Positions 1 to 25,419 of a stretch of 64,000 nt of DNA are shown one piece after another. The position numbers and the translations under genes were made by a program. The notes under the pieces were generated by a model. It did not search any database. It was given only the letters and a program-made list of their open reading frames with translations, and had not been told where the DNA came from. Within the stretch, counting starts at the first letter, position 1. Every line of letters begins with the position of its first letter. Origin of the DNA: Merluccius polli (Eukaryota; Chordata; Actinopteri; Gadiformes; Merlucciidae); contig JAOPHQ010005488.1 in the NCBI GenBank assembly GCA_030340625.1, positions 26,748 through 90,747 on the forward strand, written 5' to 3'.

Positions 1-2180
1 AATATGCTCTCATTTCAGCCCGTGGTTTGGTTTTCCATAGAAAGTGCGCACGGTTTTGTTTTGCGGCGCTAACCTTTTTAATGTAAAATTGATAGCACAA
101 TGTGATGCAGATGGCGGGGAACACGGCAGAGGGTGAAAGTGTTTGGGGTTTCTCACAGAAAGATGAGAAGCCACGTTGGTCCATGATGAATTTAATTTGG
201 CGAGGAATTTGCTCTCTTTTGATGTCGTGTGTTTTTTATGCTGTCACCGTCACACCCTAACCCTGAGCCTAACCCTTTCTATTAAAAGGTAAAGAACGCA
301 CTGGTTCCTCAGGCAACGCCATTCGGTAGATATCCGGATAATTAGATTCACTCAGATGGGGTCAAATCCTAATCGGTGACAGCACAAATAGTCCATGTTT
401 AGGCAATTTTCAGAGAAATTACCTGTTGAATGTTTACACAACAGAGATGCAATCAACCCGACGATTGACCCTGTGACATTGAATCAGCACATCCTGTCTT
501 AATACACATTTAATTGCCCCTAATTGGGACACTGTCATTATGTCATTCCAATAAAGACGTAATGGAGAGGGAAAGACGCGCAAGTGGCCGACTCCAGTGG
601 TGCGTTCATTATCTCCCACCGCTATTGTTACTCAGCGGCGGAGAAATGGCCTCCATTAATCTACTCCCTGATTTTCCCCCTGCGTGACAGGTATCGTTGT
701 GTGTTCACTACAGGCTTCCCGCTCCTCTTATCCCTGGGAAGCCCCACAACAACACCACCTCTACATCTCCACCCCTCCGGTGGTGCCCACACTACTCCCC
801 CCCCCCCCCCCCCCCTCCCCCCTCCGGGTGTGAATCACAGAGTGGACCTTCCATTCATTCAGTCATTTTCTATGGGAAACGAATTTTGTCTGCGGTCTTG
901 GCGTGGCATTTATGAATATTCATTCCTGTGGTTTCATTTTGAAATCTGTTCCACATCTTGTCAATGGTATCCATTTTTTCCCGACAGTCTGTTGTTGTTA
1001 GTTACGTTAAAGCAGTTGTCCTCCACCTTGGGGTCGGGGCCTTGGGGTCCCCTGATATGCATATGGGGGTCGCAGGAGATTGCTGACATGAGCTATATAT
1101 ATTTGATAGTACATTTTAGCAAACCATTTTATTTTTTTAAAGGTCTTCTGTAGGTGTCCTGTATACAAACTGACTGCGTAATGATCTATAGCCACGAGCA
1201 AACTACTACTAATCACTTGGTGTGTAGTAGAGTGATGCGATTACCTTCACCGGGACATTGATATAACTGGCAGTTGTTGATTGGTTAAAAACAATTTGTG
1301 TGGAAGCAGATGCACAAAAGTTAAAGTTGGGGTCGCAAGCGTTTTCCGAGCTAGAAATGGGGTAACGGGCCAAAAAAGGTTGGGAACAACAGTGTTAAAG
1401 CTTTCAAGGAGAGAGAAAAAAAATGGTGTCTGTTGCCCCTGGTTACAAATATTGAGACCCACTTGTGGTTTAGGCAACAAGTGGTCACTTAGACTCCCAT
1501 TGTATTGGGGTGAAGGTGGGATTGTGTTTTGGTGCATTCCTTTGCGTTGCTGTATTGCCATGAAAAAAGACATGCCGTTCCCTCCCTTTCAATTAGATAA
1601 TGATTTCTATAGTGCTGTAATGGTTGAGAGGTTAGGCTTCTCCCACCGCCAGCCACAGCTGTTAGAGTGTTTCTCTGAAGCCGAGAGAGCGATGCACACT
1701 GGCAGTCTATAAATGGTCATCATTTTTTGGATTGCTTGGCCATAACCATTATATTTCATACATGGTTATTAAGTTGGTTGACTCTTTTCTAATTGCTACA
1801 GTAATGGTCTCCGATTGGTGATGCGTTTGATTTTCAGAAGAGATTTTAGGGTCTCGTTGGCACCTTGACATAAAGGAGGATGAAGGTTCCCCTCCTTGTT
1901 TTATCATTCAGGCTTATCTAGTGTCTGACTCGTACTTTTGTTGATAAATGGGACTTAACATTTAAGTAGGATTAGGGCTAGTAATCCCTGAAGGTGATCA
2001 TCTTAAATGTACAAGTGAGGCATATTGCTCCCCCTACAGTCAATAATGTGCATTTCCCTTTTGAAGGGAACAAAAAAAGTGGTTGTATCACCAAAAAAGA
2101 CAGATCTTCAGGGTTAGGATTAGCACATAATTGGTCTTGAATGTTATTAAATGCTATATATTTTTTTCTGTGATTGACAG
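1..2180. other. spryd3: Intron of spryd3 (upstream exons outside window)
   Basis: No coding exon could be supported here. The exon preceding 2181 should encode the N-terminal side of the second SPRY domain and was not found, so this intron is at least 2.1 kb. It contains a degenerate telomere-like stretch (about 253-280), a C19 tract (797-815) and a hAT-like element (1013-1392). Proline-rich open frames across 584-1153 arise from low-complexity C-rich sequence and are not regarded as genes. Confidence 0.6.
1013..1392. mobile_element. hAT-like non-autonomous DNA transposon
   Basis: The left end CAGTTGTCCTCCACC and the right end (reverse complement CTGTTGTTCCCAACC) form imperfect terminal inverted repeats of the hAT/Charlie style. 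Flanking octamers CGTTAAAG (1005-1012) and TGTTAAAG (1393-1400) match at 7 of 8 positions, as expected for an 8-bp target-site duplication. There is no transposase inside. It lies in a spryd3 intron. Confidence 0.55.
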
Positions 2181-2238
2181 GACTACCCTAAAGACAGACA
2201 CCCTGGTTGGAGCAGAGGATCCATTGCCTACCATGCTG
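2181..2238 (+). CDS. spryd3: spryd3 exon (window exon 1)
   Basis: Acceptor tgattgacag, donor gtgggt. It encodes DYPKDRHPGWSRGSIAYHA plus one base (phase 1), matching the start of the second SPRY domain. Confidence 0.88.
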
Positions 2239-3385
2239 GTGGGTGCAGGAGGAATTTTTACCACCCAGTCATGTATTTGATCATTTCTGTGATAATTGTA
2301 TTAGTGATTGCGGCAATTTCTTTGCTAAAACTCTAAATCTCGAGATCAATAGTTGACTCTGTAAGGCATCAGTGCAACCCAATGAAGGGAATAGTTTTTG
2401 AACAAGTAAATATCTCTACAAGAGTGACTCCTGTTGATCTGCATCTGTAACATGTTTATTTTCTGTGAAAAAAATTATTTGATATTAAAATGGTCTGAAA
2501 TTTTAAGTGAGAAAGATAAAATAAGCACCGTTGACTCTCTCGCTTATAGACACACATAATGACGGATAGGCTGTAGATTAACAACTAACCGGGAGGCGTG
2601 TCTTCGCAGATGACGGCAAGATGTTCCATGGCAGCGGGCTGGGAGACCCGTTCGGCCCGCGCTGCATCGAGGGGGACATCATGGGCTGTGGCATCATGTT
2701 CCCTCGCGACTACAACCAAGACAGTGGCGGTCAGTCTCTCCATGTACCAGTGTTGTAGCAGTCCAATCCAAAAACCTTGAGGTCGAATCAGTGTCCCACC
2801 AGAACTGAGTCCAAGTCGAGTCACCACGAGCACATGAGTCCGAGTCATCAGAATTGAAATGCAAATAAATGTCTACACAAACAAAATATAACACTGCTGT
2901 CAAAATGTTGAATGGTGAACATTGTAGAAACGTACGTCAACGTTGTCACCGACGCAACCTCCTGACTTCCTAAGTGTTTCCCGCCCTTCACACAGACGAC
3001 ATGGAAGACTGGGAGCCGGACACGCAACCGAAGTACAGCCAGGTACGGAACGACCTGTACGCAAACAACGACGAAGACGAAGAGGACGGAGAAGAGCCGG
3101 AGGGGCGGAAGGTCATGGTGAGATGTCTGACTTCTTTGTGATTCTAGGAATACAGAGAAACCAGGAGTGCATCTGGGCTACCTAATGAGGAACTGTGGGG
3201 TCTAGGTGTTGTTTCTCATTGTTCTTTGCTGACCCCTTGTGTTGGGACAGGTGTTCTTCACGCGGAACGGGAAGATTGTTGGCCGCAGGGAGGTGGCCTT
3301 ACCACTAGGGGGCTTCTACCCCACCGTGGGCATGATGAGCACAGGGGAGAAGGTCCGTGTGGAGCTGCATCCCCTCAGCGGCTGA
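2181..3385 (+). CDS. spryd3: spryd3, 3' part: SPRY domain-containing protein 3 (four exons)
   Basis: Coding exons are 2181-2238, 2610-2729, 2996-3117 and 3251-3385, ending with TGA at 3383-3385. The joined product begins DYPKDRHPGWSRGS, continues through DDGKMFHGSGLGDPFGPRC and GDIMGCGIMFPRDY, then an acidic stretch (EDEEDGEEPEG), VFFTRNGKIVGRREV and ends VELHPLSG. This closely follows the second SPRY/B30.2 domain and C-terminus of vertebrate SPRYD3 as I remember it. Frame is continuous across every junction (phases 1, 1, 0). The acidic insert inside the SPRY fold is also a feature of the mammalian protein. SPRY domains are protein-interaction modules; the exact role of SPRYD3 is poorly known. 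The 5' exons, including the first SPRY domain, lie upstream of the window. Confidence 0.92.
2610..2729 (+). CDS. spryd3: spryd3 exon (window exon 2)
   Basis: Acceptor tcttcgcag, donor gtcagt. It encodes DDGKMFHGSGLGDPFG through MFPRDYNQDSG, the core of the SPRY domain. Phase 1 on both sides. Confidence 0.9.
2996..3117 (+). CDS. spryd3: spryd3 exon (window exon 3), acidic segment
   Basis: Acceptor ttcacacag, donor gtgaga. It encodes DDMEDWEPDTQPKYSQ, then an Asp/Glu-rich run ending EGRKVM. The acidic character matches the corresponding human region although the residues differ. Confidence 0.85.
3251..3385 (+). CDS. spryd3: spryd3 terminal coding exon
   Basis: Acceptor gttgggacag. It encodes VFFTRNGKIVGRREVALPLG through EKVRVELHPLSG and stops at TGA 3383-3385. 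The LHPLSG end is the family's C-terminus. Confidence 0.92.
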   Translation: MFFTRNGKIVGRREVALPLGGFYPTVGMMSTGEKVRVELHPLSG

Positions 3386-5066
3386 CCAGGGTACTGGGAA
3401 CACAAAGGGGACTGTAACTTGGCTTTAAGCACTCACTGAAGTATACTGTAGCTCTTTGGCGCCGCCATGTTAAACCTATTCAGTTTTGCATTGTTGCCAT
3501 GGTTATGCGAATGAGCGGTACAACAAGGTGAGCGCTCTACTGACAACAACCGCTGGTGTGCCGACACACTCACAACCCAACAAGGTTTTTTATTTGTTTT
3601 ATCCACTTTTAATTGCCACGCAGACAACAACACTAAGCTAGGCATTGGGTTCATTGTCCACCTGAAAAGAAAACTTTGAGCATTCTTGTCCATTCAAATT
3701 CTTAATGTATGAATACGGTTAATCAGTTGGCTTAAAACTGATCCTATTATGTTAGTGAGTCAATGAGATCAAATATCAACGTGGTAGTCTGCATCAGTAG
3801 CCAGATATTGTGGGAGCTGATTTTCACATCAAGGAAAATGGCTGCCGTTCATCATTCGTGAGTTGCAGGCTTCGGTTGCCAAGTCTCTTCACTATAGTTT
3901 ACAATAGTTTATAGTTTAGTGTTGTCAACTAAACTATAGTTTACAATATTATAGTTTGCATAATATGATATATGAATGCTTTTGTTCAATCAGATAAGAT
4001 ATTGTTAATACTGCAGTTTCTACTACAAACTACAAAATAGTTTATTGAACCCACAAGATAAAGGGTAATACCACTTATTTTTATAGTTGGCTCTAAGAGA
4101 GTTGGAAAAAAAAGTGGACGGTAACAAAAATAAAACATTTTAGACCTTATTAGACAACCATCCTTTTGAATTAAAAAATATTTTATATTTGAAACATTAT
4201 ATAGTAGAACTATTTTCTGCAAATGGTGAGGACAATTGAAAATGTAACACCTCGCTGCTGAGATTGTCTCTTTAGTCACCAGTAATTCAGCATTGTGGAA
4301 AATGTGAGCAACATTGCTGGCAGTGTTGTTTAAACAATTGCAGTAAATGACAATCAGCCTGCTGTATTATTTATATCACTTGAGCAATAGGTAGCAAACA
4401 TCGTTGTTTCTTGCATAACTGCATTCAAGAAAACTTGAAAAGGGCAATGTTAAACTCACCCGTCTTTTAGCCTTTTTTAAGAGTTTGTAGGCATGAATTG
4501 ACTGACCAAAAGTCTGTCCTTAAACCTTATCACATGTTAATACCGCAATCACACTGTCCAGATGCTGTATCTTCCATGGTAGTTTAAAAGAACCAATTAC
4601 ATGGTAGATATGCATAATAGTAGATACTTAAGATTAATCTAAGCTGTGCCAAAGTACCTAATATAAATTATAAAACTGCCATTTGTAATTGAAATCCTCT
4701 TTTTCTACAATTCTTCCATTTTGTATCGAATATATGGTTTGATATTTACTATTTCAAAATGTGCTCGGTCATATTTGATAAATATCTATTGATAACTATG
4801 ATTAAACATGTATATTCATATGGTAAAACACAGAAGTGCATTTGGCTGACCGTACATCATCAGATAAAAGCACCGGGCAGACTATGAAATGGGCTGCATC
4901 TCAAGATTGTAAAAAAAATTGCCACTAAAATACTGCCAGTGAGTGTTGAATAAGACAATAAAAACTCTTAAAAATGCTTGCATCAGCTGTGGTTGGCCTT
5001 ACCTCAAACCACCAAAACCCCTCCTGATGATTATTAAAACAAAGACAACACCGACTAGATTGTTAA

Positions 5067-5200
5067 TTCAGCCAGAAAAATGACTATTACTCGAAGCCAA
5101 ATGGTTCTGGGTTCGATCCCCAATGTCCACAGCCTACATGCACCTTCATTACCTATATCTGAATATACTGTAAGTAACTCAGCATCTGCTGAATAAAAGT
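5067..5200 (+). repeat. tRNA-derived SINE fragment
   Basis: It contains a tRNA-like box B (GGTTCGATCCC-type: tgggttcgatccccaatgtc) followed by a degenerate L2-type tail (ctgtaagt...atctgctgaataaa). The same family recurs at about 5872-5990 and 53630-53775. Confidence 0.6.
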
Positions 5201-5679
5201 AAACAAAGTAGTTTGCAAAGTGAAACATAATAAGCCTACACACACAGGACATGGGATGGAACAGCCAGAATATTATAGTTGGTTATGTGGCTAAATGAAG
5301 CAGCAGGAATATTTTGCTATTCAACTGCTTCTATTAAAATAAATAGATTGATTTTCAACTCTCAGGTGCTTTAAATAGTTTTGATACTTAAAGGGTTTTC
5401 TAAGCAAGTGATGCAGTATACTTTTAAATGGTCAGCACTTTATAGATGCAGAACATTAAGTGTCTGGATCTCTTTTGAGCTACATATAATGTGCCAATAT
5501 AAAACCATTGTTCATTTAGGAGAAAAAAAACAAGTTATTTCCTTGTTCATACAAGTCAATAATGCCATTTTAACATAGCTATGTCTTTCTTTTCATTGTT
5601 TGTGTGTGCATGTATGTTTTATATTTAAAAGACTGTTCATGTTATATTTCGCTCGAGTACTAAAACAGTTTTTGTACTT

Positions 5680-5685
5680 AATAAA
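5680..5685 (+). promoter_or_regulatory. spryd3: candidate polyadenylation signal of spryd3
   Basis: AATAAA hexamer in an AT-rich region about 2.3 kb after the stop codon. A GT/T-rich stretch follows. The assignment rests on position only. Confidence 0.3.
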
Positions 5686-5871
5686 GAGTCTGTACTGTCT
5701 CCTCTCTCTAGCTTCCAGGGTTGACATTTAAGATCAATCCAGCTTTGTCAGTCAGGGACTAAAGCATTCACTATGTTATGCCAAAGCATTTTTAAGTGTT
5801 TGTTCATGTGTTAATGTGTAATTTATTTTATTGGGAGAATCTAAAAACAACCAAAAATGTCCAAAATAGTA

Positions 5872-5990
5872 TAGTGTCTTGGCACTTTTGACCCACAGCC
5901 AAAGCATACTGGATTCGATCCCCAATGTCTGCAGTGTACCTGTATTCTTGCCTAACCCCTTCCTACTCCTAAATGGCGGGGATCTACAAA
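5872..5990 (+). repeat. tRNA-derived SINE fragment
   Basis: Box B-like tggattcgatccccaatgtc is followed by the family phrase tgtacctgtattcttgcctaacccc. Related to the copies at 5067 and 53630. Confidence 0.6.
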
Positions 5991-6612
5991 TTCAATGCAA
6001 GCTGTTTGAATGACTAAATTATTAAATGATATGGGCTGCAGACAAATTGTGTGTCCTTAACGTTAATGATGCATTGTCTGTGTGATTTGATTCAAGATGA
6101 TGCGTGACGCATGACAACACATTGACACCTCCTTCACCTGAACACTGAATAAACACTGGCCAAATAAATACTATGGAGCAGGAGCAACGGTTTGTTGTTG
6201 CTGCGCCTTCATTATCTTCCTTCTTAGTCCACAACATTTTTCCCAACTAACCTTGGTAGGAAAAAATCGACACACTTACAAAAGATATATTTAGTTTGAA
6301 AAATAATATGAAACTATCTCTGGTTAGCAGTAATATACAAGTTGAACATTAGTCTGAGATTTCACTGCACAAATTCAACATAGGCTGCAGGTAATTTATA
6401 AATGCATTTATTGCAATTTTATTTGCACAAAACACAATGCAAAACATATTTGGTCATTTGTAAAAATGTATAAAAACACGAGTAGAGAGACTTATCATAA
6501 ACCATCACCGTTTTACCTACAGATCAACTTAAAAGGCATTAGAGAATGAAGAGAAAACACTTTCAACTTATTTTGGAACGCCTATACATACAATCAATGT
6601 AGTCCTGCCATA
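5991..6612. other. Intergenic, no feature seen
   Basis: AT-rich sequence between the spryd3 3' region and the minisatellite. No exon, RNA gene or clear repeat was recognised. Confidence 0.4.
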
Positions 6613-7027
6613 AGTACACTGTACAGATCTAGTACATGTGTATGTAGGTACTAAATGGTCCCATGTTCCTTGTATACTGTACAGATCTAGTACATGTGTA
6701 TGTAGGTACTAAATGGTCCCATGTTCCTTGTATACTGTACAGATCTAGTACATGTTTATGTAGGTACTAAATGGTCCCATGTTCCTTGTATACTGTACAG
6801 ATCTAGTACATGTTTATGTAGGTACTAAATGGTCCCATGTTCCTTGTATACTGTACAGATCTAGTACATGTTTATGTAGGTACTAAATGGTCCCATGTTC
6901 CTTGTATACTGTACAGATCTAGTACATGTTTATGTAGGTACTAAATGGTCCCATGTTCCTTGTATACTGTACAGATCTAGTACATGTTTATGTAGGTACT
7001 AAATGGTCCCATGTTCCTTGTACACTG
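6613..7027. repeat. 58-bp minisatellite, seven tandem copies
   Basis: The phrase gtacagatctagtacatg recurs at 6621, 6679, 6737, 6795, 6853, 6911 and 6969, an exact 58-bp period. The first two copies read tacatgtgtatg, the other five tacatgtttatg, so the array is highly homogeneous. Each unit contains the palindrome-rich core gtacagatctagtac. Copies abut directly with no spacers, so it is not a CRISPR-like array. Confidence 0.95.
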
Positions 7028-7257
7028 GTGAAGGAGGAGCTGCATGTTATCTTGCTGCTGGTGAGTATAGACCTTAATGGGAACTTGTGCTTGTTGCATT
7101 TCCGTTGGTAGTGCTAATTAAAGTAGCTAGCATCATATAAGTGTTTAACTGTTGTTGTTAAGCGGGCAATCAGCCAGTTTCGGCCACTTCAGGTGTAGCC
7201 AATAGACTTGATTGTAGGGCGGATCTAAGACTACATATAAGACAGGACCAGGAGGCT

Positions 7258-7966
7258 AGACCAGTAACCCTGCCCCCTTGACACCAGTGTCCCTCAAGGC
7301 TCAGCACTAGGACCGCGGCTGTTCTCCTTATATACTAGATCTTTAGGCTCTGTAATCACATGGTTTCTCCTATCACTGCTACGCGGATGACACTCAACTA
7401 TTCCTCTCTTTCCCCCCTCCTCCGACAACCTGATTACAACTCGCATCTCAATGTCTAGCAGACATTAGTGCGCATCACCCTGAAGCTCAACCTTGACAAG
7501 ACTGAGCTCCTCTTCGTGCCGGGGGAAGGACTGCCCTCACACCGGTCACTGTTGAGGACATGTGGGTATGTCCTTCACCAACATCGAGGAACCTCGGCGC
7601 GGTACTGGACTTTAACAGCTGTGCTGCACAGCCAACATCACCGCGGTGGCCCGGTTCTGCAGATTTGCTCTGTACAACATCTGCAGGATCCGGCCCTTCC
7701 CCTTGGTCCAACCGCTCGTCACCTCCCGCCTCGACTACTGCGACTCGCTCCTGGCTGGGACTCCCTGGCACCACTGGCTCCCTGGTAGCAGCTCGTTATC
7801 AGATTCAAGACAATGGTACTGGCCTACAAGGCCGTCAACGGAACCGCCCCGCCCTACCTCCAAGCGCTAGTCAGACAGCCTCCTTCCTCTACTACCCCCC
7901 CCCCCCCCCATATATATAAAACCTTAAGCACTTGTATGTTCGTCTGCTAAATGCCCTAAATGTAAT
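7258..7966 (+). mobile_element. L2-like LINE remnant (reverse transcriptase 3' part and tail)
   Basis: Broken coding fragments in several frames resemble the fish L2-clade reverse transcriptase: a VPQGSALGP-type motif near 7290, LKLNLDKTELLFVPG at about 7480, NLGAVLDFNSC at about 7585, TSRLDYCDSLLAGTP at about 7725 and KTMVLAYKAVNGTAPPYLQA at about 7807. A segment between the last two fragments appears to be missing. The 3' end has the typical L2/SINE tail cgtctgctaaatgccctaa (about 7941-7960). A C15 tract (7895-7909) interrupts the end. It is dead: frames are shifted and truncated. Confidence 0.75.
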
Positions 7967-8662
7967 TGATCAGGCTCAACTGTATAGAGCATCCCTGCAT
8001 ATTTGGTAATGCATATTAACAAAAAACTAAATATTGCCAAAAGTTTGTATAGATAGTGCTTAGTGAAGCCATTGAGATATTACACTGAAGAAAATACATT
8101 TGATGGAGAATGGATACATTTGATATTCTCCCTCGATGATCATAAAGAATGAAGCATGCTGAAACGGGACTGTCTTATGCATAATATTATGTTTGTTTTG
8201 ATTGTTAATTTATAATCTTGGCAAATGGCTCAGAAAGCTCAGAAATCAGACCTCTTACTATATATATCTATATAGATATATCTATATAGATATATATATA
8301 GAGAGGTGTGTCTCACTATGTTTTGTGTAACACCCTTCACATGATGGCCATGTAGGTTTCCAGCTAACCCTGTCCAGAGATCCACTGACCTTTGCTCTCC
8401 AGAGGCCCATTATAATGCATTCAATCATATGAAAAAGGCAGATCAGATAATTTTTTTTAACATTATGCAACAAAAAAAAAGCAGCACTAATTGCTAGTTT
8501 ACGTCACTGTGTTATTAGGAATGTCCCCCATAATAACGTACAGTTGTCATGGAAAATCATGGAAATCAAGACTTGTGGTAACTTTTAAACCATTTGATGT
8601 AGCACTGTATGATGCAAGCGTACAAAATCACACAATGCTTTTTGACTCAAGACGTCTCCCTC
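7967..8662. other. Intergenic / lima1 3' UTR side, with an AT palindrome
   Basis: This stretch follows the lima1 stop codon (minus strand) and probably includes its 3' UTR, but no convincing polyadenylation signal was assigned. 8250-8307 is an imperfect 58-bp palindrome built on tatctatatagata. Confidence 0.4.
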
Positions 8663-22260
<13,598 letters not shown>

Positions 22261-24249
22261 ATAGGCGGCTGGTCATGTGATCACGTCCACCAATGGCAAC
22301 AGGTGTTGCGTACCTGGTTTCATAGGTTTCATAGGTTTCACGTTGTGCGCGTGTAGATCTAAGTTGGGTAATATTATGCGCGCGCATGGTGCGGCCCGTA
22401 GGCCGTGTGTGTTGAAGTCAAGGCCATAGATGGCATTCATTTCATATTATAGATATTATAGATAGATTATACATATTATAGAAACGTTTCCATAATACTG
22501 TAGGCCTATGCTGCACATTTCAACGGTGCGTGCAACGCAAAGAGCAGGGAAGGAGGTGTCCCCATGTTAATTATTGAGCTGCGTTGACTTCGCTAGGGGT
22601 CGTTGCGTAACTTGTTTTTGTTTTTTGTTATTTAAGATTAGACTCCTCCATTTATTTACTTATTTTAACTTTTTTAATTATATATCCCATCCCATTTATC
22701 GTTTGGGTTACGTACGTAGGCCTACTTTTAGTAGTCAGCACTGGGCATAATTGCTCAAGAATCAAGCAAACTGCCTTAAAAAAAATAAAATAAATAGCAT
22801 AAACATACCTTCAGGTCATCTGAAAGTAGGCTAATTGTAGATATCAACAATAATAAATAGACCAAACTGACATAAAACAGATGATTGTAGGCGACCATGG
22901 CCTACCCAAATCTTGTTTATTACCAATTATTACCAACGCCAATCTTGAATTTTATTTATCTATCTTCAAAGTATTGACTGCATTTTAAGACGACCGTGCT
23001 TTCTGTTCAACGATTCCTGGTCTGATCTTTATATCCCTTATGTTTAATGTCACATTTCATTTTTTTTAATATTAATGTGATATAATATCACAATGCTGCA
23101 TGACACTGGTGTAACACCAGTTTACGGCAGGTAGCAGGCCTACGTATTATATGCTGTGTAGTGTGTGTGGGTGGGTATATTCAGACTTGCATTATATTCC
23201 CCAGAGACAGCCCAAGACGGTGCCAATAAAAGGACATAATGGCGAATTAGCAACACGTCGGAGGAGCCCAGATCCAAAAAACATCACACAAAAAAAAAAA
23301 ACGGATCAGCAAGCATTTTGCTTTTTTTTTATTCGCACGGAACCGTGTCCGCGGTGGACGGACGGGATGGTTATTAAACGGTTATTATGATGACCCTTTT
23401 CTCCTCGCTTGAGAAGGCTTTCCTGTGTGGGGGAGTGGGTTACATCCTGTGGCGTTTCCTGTGTTTGTAAACTAGACGGGAGCGAAAAAACGACGGAGGA
23501 GTGAACCAGAAAAAAGGTACATTCAAATAGCGACTCTTACATTTTCTGAAAATGCGCGAAATGTCGCGCCGCGCAACGTCGGCGGCGCGTTTCGTGTTGG
23601 AAAAAAAATAGCGATCCGACCGAGAAACAAAGGGATTGCGCTGAGGTTTTATAATAACGCTAGCAGGCTGCAGCTCGCTGCTGGCTAACGCTAGCGACAC
23701 CGTCGGGGAGAATGGGGATCGGTACGACGGCCATCACGGATGCCTTTATTACAACCGCTAGTTCGCTGTAATAGCAGGGGGTAGGCGTTTTGTTGCAGGG
23801 TTTTCTGTTTCGTTTCCCACCGTTCAACACGATTATCGGGGTTAATCCTACCGATATCACGTTTGATTTGAAATCGGGGGACCGCTGCTCAGTAATAATA
23901 ATCTATTACGACGGTGTGTGTGTGTGGGCGCCAGCGGGTGGCTAGCTAGCTGGCTAGCTGCGTTGGCGCTAGCAGCAGCAGCTCTCCAACGGCAGAGCTA
24001 AGGCTAAGTAGCCGCGGCGGCTAGGCTAGGCGCTAGGCCGGCCCAGCTCTCTGATGCCATATTAGCTACGCATCTGAAATTCTCACGCAGCCATAAGTAT
24101 TCGCCTTTCTTCTGTGTGCGGGGCGCTGCGTAAACGGTGCAGCTGGGCTAGCGAGCCACTTAGCCGCTACGTTAGCATATGCTAACGGACACCAGCGGGA
24201 GGACTCGGCTGGCTAACTAACGTTAATGGCGAACGATGTGCGTCGTAAG
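22261..24249 (+). promoter_or_regulatory. znf740: Divergent CpG-rich promoter region and znf740 first exon
   Basis: CpG density rises sharply from about 23,330, with many GCTAGC/GTTAGC words (e.g. 23661, 23691, 23941-23960, 24147, 24172-24186). An excellent donor (gtcgtaag|gtaaga) ends a probable non-coding exon at 24249. The transcription start is unknown. lima1 starts on the opposite strand about 1.1 kb or more away, so the region probably serves both genes. Confidence 0.6.
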
Positions 24250-25353
24250 GTAAGATGCACCGTCAAATATAAACACAGTAAGCTTTAGCGGCTCTCGCTA
24301 GCGGTAGCGGTGAGAGTGGTTTTAAGCGGGGGGGGTTTCGGACATGGCGGTGATGCGGAGGGGGGAATTGAAACGCGTTAGCGGGCAGGCGGATCACTTT
24401 AGTCTGCAGCTCCCGCACTAGTCGTTGCTAACGGAGTAGCTGTAAATGGATGGCTTCGTGGCACATTCAAAACATGAGTTGGGGTGGATAATAATTTGCG
24501 TGGCGGCCGCCGGGACTCGCAGTCGCAGCATTGTGTGGGGATTTAAAAAATATATATATATATTTATATCCCCACCAAATTTATCGGCGTTAAAAAAAAA
24601 CTACATCACGAATTGCACCCCGATTTGCTCGCAAACCGCGACTTGCGTTTTGGGTAAATCGTTTTAATCTACTGCATGTTTTTTTTAACACGTTTTTTTT
24701 TTTGCAAACAATTTTGTTACATGGCTTTTAGGAAACGGTAGTGTGTTCGTTTTTTAAGCGTTTTAGTTGGAGGCTGCGAGATCCGGTTTTAATCTGTCTG
24801 CAAGAGGCCTCGCCCTCCACCAATTACGCCTGAATACAATAGATTAAACGTACTGGTGGCGAATCTGTACAGATCATGTAAATGTCGATTAACCCGTGCG
24901 ATCTCGCTACGTGGTTACACTTTCTGCTCAACGTGCGTTTTAACGTTAAAAGCACGTTAGTCGTTTACGTTATTTGTTATATAAAATAAATAAAAGTTCC
25001 GAGCAGCACAATGGATGGATATCGCATTTTAGTCATATTGCCATAGAGAGGGTTGCGGCTGCTGCCGTTATTTTGATCCACTTTTTTCTAACTCATTAAC
25101 GTTTTGAATAACTTTAATAACGGGATATGCCACTTTAACGCCTTGTTAGGGAACATAGATGGATAAAATGCAGATAATGAGGTGCAGTTTAAAGAAGGTT
25201 CAAAATGTTCTTCGAATGCGAATTATGCTATTGATTATAGCTGTTCAGTTATTTGGCTGTGAAGAGAAAAAACATTTATTTAACAAACAATTTTAAATAG
25301 TACTAAGTGGTACATTTTCATGAAAAGTTGTCCAAAAAAAAAATCAGGATTTT

Positions 25354-25419
<66 letters not shown>

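Larger units (their letters stand above)
3386..5690 (+). other. spryd3: spryd3 3' UTR / downstream AT-rich sequence
   Basis: No coding potential was found. An AATAAA at 5680-5685 is the first plausible polyadenylation signal at the end of a long AT-rich stretch, but the true 3' end is unknown. The segment contains a short hairpin at 3910-3938 (tatagtttagt / actaaactata, 7-nt loop) and a SINE fragment at about 5067-5200. Confidence 0.4.

Noticed and set aside
584..1216. Proline/serine-rich open frames upstream of spryd3 exons
   Set aside because: They run through a C19 tract and transposon sequence and show no domain or splice logic.
5067..5200. tRNA gene
   Set aside because: A box B-like word is present but there is no cloverleaf. 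The L2-like tail shows that it is a SINE.
6613..7027. CRISPR-like repeat array
   Set aside because: The 58-bp units abut directly with no unique spacers, and the surroundings are vertebrate.
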